9,496 nucleotides of DNA, from positions 1 to 9,496 of the forward strand of contig CAUGJN010000066.1 of the NCBI GenBank assembly GCA_959599635.1, given 5' to 3'. Shown here piece after piece: positions 5,974-9,496 of this stretch; positions within the stretch are counted from its first letter, which is position 1, and the number at the start of each line of letters is the position of its first letter. The position numbers and the translations under genes are program-made. The notes beneath the pieces are model-generated. The model searched no databases, was not told the DNA's origin, and saw only the letters and a list, made by a program, of their open reading frames with translations. This DNA comes from an uncultured Collinsella sp. Its GTDB lineage: Bacteria > Actinomycetota > Coriobacteriia > Coriobacteriales > Coriobacteriaceae.

Positions 5974-7440
5974 ATGCGTATCTACAACAGCGCTACCCAT
6001 AAAAAGGAAGAGTTCCAGCCCATCGAGTCCGGCAAGGTCCGCATGTACGTGTGCGGCCCCACGGTCTACGACAACATCCACATCGGCAATGCCCGCACGT
6101 TCATCAGCTTTGACGTGATTCGCCGCTGGCTCATCGCGAGCGGCTACGAGGTCACGTTCGCCCAGAACCTCACCGATGTCGATGACAAGATCATCAAGCG
6201 CGCCAACGAGCAGGGCAGAACGGCCGCCGAGGTCGCGACGGAGTTCTCCGACAAGTTCATCGGCGTTATGCGCGCCGCCAACGTGCTCGATCCCGATGTG
6301 CGCCCCCGCGCCACCAAGGAGATCGGCCCCATGATCGCTATGATCAAGACGCTCATCGAGCAGGGCCACGCTTATGCAGCCGATAACGGCGACGTGTACT
6401 TTGCCGTGCGCAGCGATTCCAACTATGGTCAGGTCTCGGGCCGCAACATCGATGACCTTATGGTTGGCGCGCGCATCGAGGAGAACGAGGACAAGAACGA
6501 TCCGCTCGACTTTGCCCTGTGGAAGGCCGCTAAGCCCGGCGAACCCAGCTGGCCGAGCCCCTGGGGCGAAGGCCGTCCCGGTTGGCACACCGAGTGCGCC
6601 GCCATGGTGCATCGCTACCTGGGCACCCCGATCGACATCCACGGCGGCGGCTCCGACCTTGCCTTCCCGCATCACGAGAACGAGTGCGCCCAGGCCACCT
6701 GCGCCTGGCACCAGGGTTTCTCCAACACCTGGATGCACGCGGGCATGCTGCTGGTTGACGGCGAGAAGATGTCCAAGTCGCTCGGCAACTTCTTTACGCT
6801 GGCCGAGGTCCTCGAGCAGCACTCTGCCGCAGCTCTGCGCCTGCTGATGCTGCAGACGAGCTATCGCTCGCCGCTCGACTTCTCCTGGGAGCGCCTGGAG
6901 GGTGCCGAGAATTCGCTCACGCGTATTGCCGGTACGGTCGAGAACCTGCGCTGGGCCGCGAACCATGCGACGGCCGATGCCGATGAGGCAGCATCCGAGG
7001 CGTTTGCCGCCAAGGCCGCCGAGACCCGTGCCACCTTTAAGGAGTGCATGGACGACGACTTTAACACTGCCGGTGCCATGGGTGCTGTCTTTGGCTTTGT
7101 GACCGAGTGCAACCAGTACCTGGAGCAGGCGGGCGACGCTGCCGACAAGGCCGCAGTCCTGGCTGCTGCCGATACGCTGGCCGAGCTGCTCGATACGTTT
7201 GGCGTTGAGCTCCCCGAGCCCAAGGTCGAGCTGCCGCTGGGTCTGCTGGGCGTTGCCGCCGGCCTGGTCGCCTACACGGGCGACGACGTGGACGAGGCCG
7301 CCGCCAAGATTCTCGAGGCCCGCGCCGAGGCCCGTGCCGCCAAGAACTGGGATCTGGCCGACGCCATCCGCGCCCAGCTCAAGGACCTCGGGCTGACGAT
7401 TGAAGATACGGCCGCGGGTACTCGTATTAAGAGTCTCTAG
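5974..7440 (+). CDS. cysS: Cysteinyl-tRNA synthetase
   Basis: 488-residue class I synthetase that charges tRNA-Cys. Visible signatures: YVCGPTVYDNIHIGNART (25-42) holding zinc ligand Cys27 and the HIGH-type motif as HIGN, NLTDVDDKI (65-73), GRPGWHTECAAM (200-211) with zinc ligand Cys208, GGGSDLAFPHHENE (224-237) with His233 and Glu237 completing the Zn site that recognises cysteine, and KMSKSLGN (265-272). A DALR-type helical domain (about 340-410) and an Ala-rich C-terminal region ending in LGLTIEDTAAGT (472-483) follow. The ATG lies 3 nt after ispF, and its AAGGAG (5961-5966) is inside the ispF end. The region between about 334 and 450 is unusually Ala/Glu-rich, as expected for high GC. All catalytic parts are present. 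Confidence 0.97.
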   Translation: MRIYNSATHKKEEFQPIESGKVRMYVCGPTVYDNIHIGNARTFISFDVIRRWLIASGYEVTFAQNLTDVDDKIIKRANEQGRTAAEVATEFSDKFIGVMRAANVLDPDVRPRATKEIGPMIAMIKTLIEQGHAYAADNGDVYFAVRSDSNYGQVSGRNIDDLMVGARIEENEDKNDPLDFALWKAAKPGEPSWPSPWGEGRPGWHTECAAMVHRYLGTPIDIHGGGSDLAFPHHENECAQATCAWHQGFSNTWMHAGMLLVDGEKMSKSLGNFFTLAEVLEQHSAAALRLLMLQTSYRSPLDFSWERLEGAENSLTRIAGTVENLRWAANHATADADEAASEAFAAKAAETRATFKECMDDDFNTAGAMGAVFGFVTECNQYLEQAGDAADKAAVLAAADTLAELLDTFGVELPEPKVELPLGLLGVAAGLVAYTGDDVDEAAAKILEARAEARAAKNWDLADAIRAQLKDLGLTIEDTAAGTRIKSL

Positions 7441-7446
7441 TATTTG

Positions 7447-7549
7447 TCGACCGTTCGAGGTGCGGCAGATTGCCTTGAAAGAGGAGGGCATAGACCTGGT
7501 GGTCATGCCCAACGATTGAAAGGCAAGGTGCCGTGGCTCGGACGGTCGA
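7447..7549 (+). ncRNA. Long rod-like hairpin between cysS and rlmB, function unknown
   Basis: The gap folds on itself almost completely. Arms: TCGACCGTTCGAG (7447-7459) with 7537-7549 (13 pairs, one G-U); TGCGGCA (7461-7467) with 7529-7535 (7 pairs, two G-U); TTGCCTT (7470-7476) with 7520-7526 (7 perfect pairs); GGGCAT and GACC (7486-7491, 7493-7496) with 7501-7510 (10 pairs, one bulged A), loop TGGT. The internal loops are symmetric: 1x1, 2x2 and 9x9, and the last holds two tandem GA/AG mismatches (7477-7478 with 7518-7519; 7481-7482 with 7514-7515). No good T-run follows, so it is not a plain terminator. It could be an RNase III processing site, a stand-alone RNA, or a small mobile inverted repeat. 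RNA or DNA role is not decided. Confidence 0.6.
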
Positions 7550-7583
7550 TTCTTGTTCGTTATCTATTTAAGGAGGCCGTTTT

Positions 7584-8504
7584 ATGGCCGACAATCGCAA
7601 ACGTGCACCGCGTGGAGGCAAGCAGGCTGCTTCTGGCTCGCGTCCGATTCGCCGCAACGACCGCGCTGCCACTCCCAAGGGCCAGCGCGAGCGCTCCCAA
7701 GCCCAGGCTGCGCGTTCGCAGCGAGATCGCAACCGCGACAACGTTCAGGTTCCCAAGGGCGAGTTTATCGAAGGTCGTCGTGCTGCCGCCGAGGCACTGC
7801 GTACCGGCTTTCCCGTCAAGTGCGCGCTCATCGCCGAGGGCGGGGAGCGCGATGCCGCCTTGTCGCGCCTGGTCGACGACCTCAACGCCGCGGACGTCCG
7901 CATTAAGTATGTGCCGCGCACGCAGCTCGATGCGCTGTCGAGCCATGGCGCTCACCAGGGCATTGCGCTCGAGGTGGGCAATTTCCCCTATGCCGATGTC
8001 GCCGATATTCTCGATCGCGCGGGTGAAGGACCGGCGCTCGTCGTCGTGCTCGACCATGTGACCGACGATGGCAATTTTGGTGCGATCGTGCGCTCTGCCG
8101 AGGTCGTGGGCGCAGCGGGCGTCATCATTGCCAACAAGCGCGCCGCCGGTGTGACCGTGGGCAGCTACAAAACCTCCGCTGGTGCCGTCATGCACCTGCC
8201 CATCGCGCAGGTTCCTAATATCGCCCGAGCGCTTGACGACCTCAAGGCTGCTGGCTTTTGGGTGGGCGGTGCTTCCGAGCACGCCGAGGGCAGCTGCTGG
8301 GATGCTCCCTTTGAGGGCCGCGTTGCGCTCGTCATGGGCTCCGAGGGCGACGGCATCTCGCGCCTGGTGCTCGAGAAATGCGACTTTTTGACCAAGCTTC
8401 CCCAGCGCGGCATGACCGAGAGTCTCAATGTGGCCCAGGCGACCACCGCGCTGTGCTTTGAGTGGCTGCGCCGCAATGCCGGCGAGCTCATGGGGGAGGA
8501 GTAG
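7584..8504 (+). CDS. rlmB: 23S rRNA 2'-O-ribose methyltransferase, RlmB/TrmH (SpoU) family
   Basis: 306-residue SPOUT-class SAM-dependent methyltransferase; E. coli RlmB methylates G2251 of 23S rRNA. Residues 1-57 are a basic, disordered tail rich in Arg, Gln and Ala, absent from E. coli RlmB. The substrate-binding domain begins with EFIEGRRAAAEAL (60-72). The SPOUT knot follows: motif 1 LDHVTDDGNFGAIVRSAE (156-173) with Asn164 and Arg170, motif 2 LVMGSEGDGIS (249-259), and motif 3 PQRGMTESLNVAQATTA (273-289). Motif 1 has DDGN where DPxN is most common. The start ATG has a near-perfect AAGGAGG (7569-7575) 8 nt upstream. It follows cysS as in Bacillus, and the NYN nuclease gene begins 3 nt after its stop. 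Exact rRNA target is inferred from family; a tRNA target cannot be excluded. Confidence 0.92.
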   Translation: MADNRKRAPRGGKQAASGSRPIRRNDRAATPKGQRERSQAQAARSQRDRNRDNVQVPKGEFIEGRRAAAEALRTGFPVKCALIAEGGERDAALSRLVDDLNAADVRIKYVPRTQLDALSSHGAHQGIALEVGNFPYADVADILDRAGEGPALVVVLDHVTDDGNFGAIVRSAEVVGAAGVIIANKRAAGVTVGSYKTSAGAVMHLPIAQVPNIARALDDLKAAGFWVGGASEHAEGSCWDAPFEGRVALVMGSEGDGISRLVLEKCDFLTKLPQRGMTESLNVAQATTALCFEWLRRNAGELMGEE

Positions 8505-8507
8505 CGC

Positions 8508-9185
8508 ATGTCCAAGAAGAACCGCGCCAAGTCCAAGGCCAAGCGCTTTGGCGAGGGCTCGGCCAAGCCGATTGTTTCGGCCGCGACCTACGGCGTGGGC
8601 GGCAATGCGTTTGCGCAGGCTATCGCCGACCCAGTCTCGACGGTGCACTCCAACAAGCCCGAGCTGCTGGTGGTCGACGGTTACAACGTGATCCACTGCA
8701 CGTCGCGCTACGAAAAGCTCGTCTACGACCATTCCGACGATCCATATTCCAGCGACGTCCACGATATGGCGCGCACCGCGCTCATCAACGATGTTGCGGC
8801 GTTTGCCCAGGGCCGTTACGAGGCCGTGATCGTGTTCGACGGCGCGGGCAACATCTCCAACGAGCGCCCCAACCTACCGGCCCGCGGCGTGCGCATCGAG
8901 TTCTCGCCGACGGGCGTCTCTGCCGATACCGTGGTGCAGAAGCTCTGCATCGAGGCACGCGAGGAAGGCCGCGCGTGCTCCGTGGTATCGAGCGACGGTA
9001 CGATTCAGGCCGTCGTCATGGGCAAGGGCGTCACGCGCATCTCGAGCCGCATGCTGGTGGACGAGATCAAACAGATCGATAACGACGTTCACGAGGCAGA
9101 GGAAGCCCCGCAGATCAAGATGACTCTGGGCAGTCGCCTGAGCCCCGATGCCCTGGCCAAGCTCAAGGCCCTTCGTGGCCGGTAG
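8508..9185 (+). CDS. yacP: NYN-domain ribonuclease, YacP/Rae1-like
   Basis: 225-residue protein with a YacP-type NYN (PIN-like) nuclease domain at about 52-205. In B. subtilis the homologue Rae1 enters the ribosomal A site and cuts mRNA during translation. Acidic residues expected at the metal site are visible: LLVVDGYNVI (53-62, Asp57), VIVFDG (107-112, Asp111), GVSADTVVQKL (136-146, Asp140) and VVSSDGTIQ (159-167, Asp163). The C-terminal MGKGVTRISSRMLVDEI block is typical of the family. The first 50 residues are an extension missing from the 170-residue B. subtilis protein and begin with a Lys/Arg-rich stretch. It sits 3 nt after rlmB with its ribosome binding site inside the rlmB end, the same pairing as Bacillus rlmB-yacP. 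Activity on ribosomes here is inferred from the family. Confidence 0.88.
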   Translation: MSKKNRAKSKAKRFGEGSAKPIVSAATYGVGGNAFAQAIADPVSTVHSNKPELLVVDGYNVIHCTSRYEKLVYDHSDDPYSSDVHDMARTALINDVAAFAQGRYEAVIVFDGAGNISNERPNLPARGVRIEFSPTGVSADTVVQKLCIEAREEGRACSVVSSDGTIQAVVMGKGVTRISSRMLVDEIKQIDNDVHEAEEAPQIKMTLGSRLSPDALAKLKALRGR

Positions 9186-9200
9186 GGGAGTATCTGTAGA

Positions 9201-9220
9201 GACCAGCTACTCGGCTGGTC
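9201..9220 (+). other. Short hairpin after yacP
   Basis: GACCAGC (9201-9207) and GCTGGTC (9214-9220) form a perfect 7-bp stem with a 6-nt loop, 15 nt after the yacP stop. Only AATTC follows, so it lacks a T-run. It may stabilise the operon 3' end or act as a weak terminator. Confidence 0.4.
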
Positions 9221-9259
9221 AATTCACTGGCTTGTAGTTATTGGATTGTGGACTTGCCA

Positions 9260-9326
9260 TCGCCAAAACGAATAGTTTTTTGTTTTGGCGAACAGACGAA
9301 ACTATTCGTTCTGGCGAATAGTTTTG
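9260..9326. repeat. Nested inverted/direct repeat cluster in the yacP-tRNA gap
   Basis: A 19-bp word TCGCCAAAACGAATAGTTT (9260-9278) returns in reverse complement at 9299-9317 with one mismatch and 20 nt between. The spacer contains a third, partial inverted copy (TTGTTTTGGCGAA, 9280-9292), and CGAATAGTTTT occurs again directly at 9315-9325. Two mutually exclusive hairpins are possible: 9261-9269 with 9282-9290 (9 bp), or 9297-9308 with 9315-9326 (12 bp with one G-T). The block is AT-richer than its surroundings. It could be a terminator region, a multi-site operator, or a remnant of an intergenic mobile repeat. No neighbouring regulator suggests which. Confidence 0.65.
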
Positions 9327-9350
9327 AGATGTGGTCGGTCGAAGGGCCTG

Positions 9351-9379
9351 TTGCGCCCCATCCTCAATTCCTTTATCCT
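9351..9379 (+). promoter_or_regulatory. Candidate promoter of tRNA-Thr
   Basis: TTGCGC (9351-9356) and TATCCT (9374-9379) are separated by exactly 17 nt and match the -35 and -10 consensus at 3 and 4 of 6 positions. Transcription would start near 9386, leaving a leader of about 24 nt with a GCGC-GAAA-GCGC hairpin (9391-9402) before the tRNA. The inverted pair GCCTGTT (9346-9352) and AACAGGC (9381-9387) brackets the promoter. Confidence 0.5.
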
Positions 9380-9409
9380 TAACAGGCTTCGCGCGAAAGC
9401 GCCAAGTGT

Positions 9410-9484
9410 GCCAGTGTGGCGCAACGGTAGCGCAACTGATTTGTAATCAGTGGGTTGCAGGTTCGATTCCTGTCACTGGCTCCA
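9410..9484 (+). tRNA. tRNA-Thr (anticodon UGU)
   Basis: The complete cloverleaf is visible. Acceptor stem GCCAGTG (9410-9416) pairs with CACTGGC (9474-9480). The D stem is GCGC/GCGC (9419-9422 with 9430-9433). Anticodon stem ACTGA/TCAGT (9435-9439 with 9447-9451) holds the loop TTTGTAA, whose bases 34-36 are TGT, reading ACA threonine codons. The variable loop has 5 nt. T stem GCAGG/CCTGT with loop TTCGATT closes it. The discriminator is T9481 and CCA (9482-9484) is encoded. G1-C72 and C2-G71 agree with threonine identity known from E. coli. Confidence 0.97.
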
Positions 9485-9496
9485 TGAGAGTTTCGG

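Noticed and set aside
5947..7512. 521-codon open frame antisense to cysS
   Set aside because: It mirrors the codon phase of a clear cysS gene in GC-rich DNA, gives a Gly/Leu/Val/His-rich protein without known motifs, and has no ribosome binding site.
7441..7583. cysS-rlmB gap as an intrinsic terminator
   Set aside because: The stem is far longer than usual and is followed by ATTCTTGTTCG rather than a T-run.
7560..8762. 400-codon open frame antisense to rlmB and the yacP start
   Set aside because: Same artefact of high GC opposite genuine coding sequence; its composition is low-complexity and it crosses two well-supported genes.
1..9496. CRISPR array, integrase, transposase or phage genes
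   Set aside because: No regularly spaced repeats and no frame with such motifs were seen on either strand.

Overview
The window looks like the chromosome of a high-GC Gram-positive anaerobe of the Coriobacteriia, probably Collinsella or a near relative. That placement is inference. It rests on GC-rich codon third positions, purine-rich ribosome binding sites, a DisA-type diadenylate cyclase, the MEP isoprenoid pathway, and a gene order that is a shortened version of the Bacillus disA-ispD-ispF-cysS-rlmB-yacP neighbourhood. No 16S or other taxonomic marker is present.

Left part (1-3690). The window opens inside the C-terminal half of a pepD-type M20 dipeptidase on the + strand, closed by a strong intrinsic terminator. 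On the - strand follow two units: a hipB-hipA toxin-antitoxin operon, and upstream of it mntP, a manganese exporter. The hip operon has abutting stop and start codons and a perfect 17-bp-arm inverted repeat as its probable operator. The mntP leader carries a convincing yybP-ykoY manganese riboswitch whose P1 3' strand is shared with an intrinsic terminator. Manganese binding should therefore allow read-through into mntP. The mntP terminator lies directly against the hip operator.

Right part (3691-9185). A compact + strand cluster of housekeeping genes: disA (c-di-AMP synthesis and DNA integrity), ispD and ispF (two MEP pathway steps), cysS (cysteinyl-tRNA synthetase), rlmB (23S rRNA 2'-O-methyltransferase) and a yacP/Rae1-like NYN-domain ribonuclease. 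disA/ispD and ispD/ispF overlap, ispF/cysS and rlmB/yacP are 3 nt apart. The one real gap in the cluster, between cysS and rlmB, holds a rod-like hairpin of about 103 nt. In Bacillus this position is held by mrnC (Mini-RNase III). I consider this the most interesting unexplained element in the window.

Right end (9186-9496). A non-coding stretch with a small hairpin and an AT-richer nest of inverted and direct repeats, then a plausible sigma-70-type promoter and a complete tRNA-Thr(UGU) with encoded CCA.

I found no wholly new protein system. The novelty lies in the RNA and DNA structures: the cysS-rlmB rod, the multi-state mntP leader, the hip operator next to a look-alike terminator, and the repeat cluster before the tRNA.
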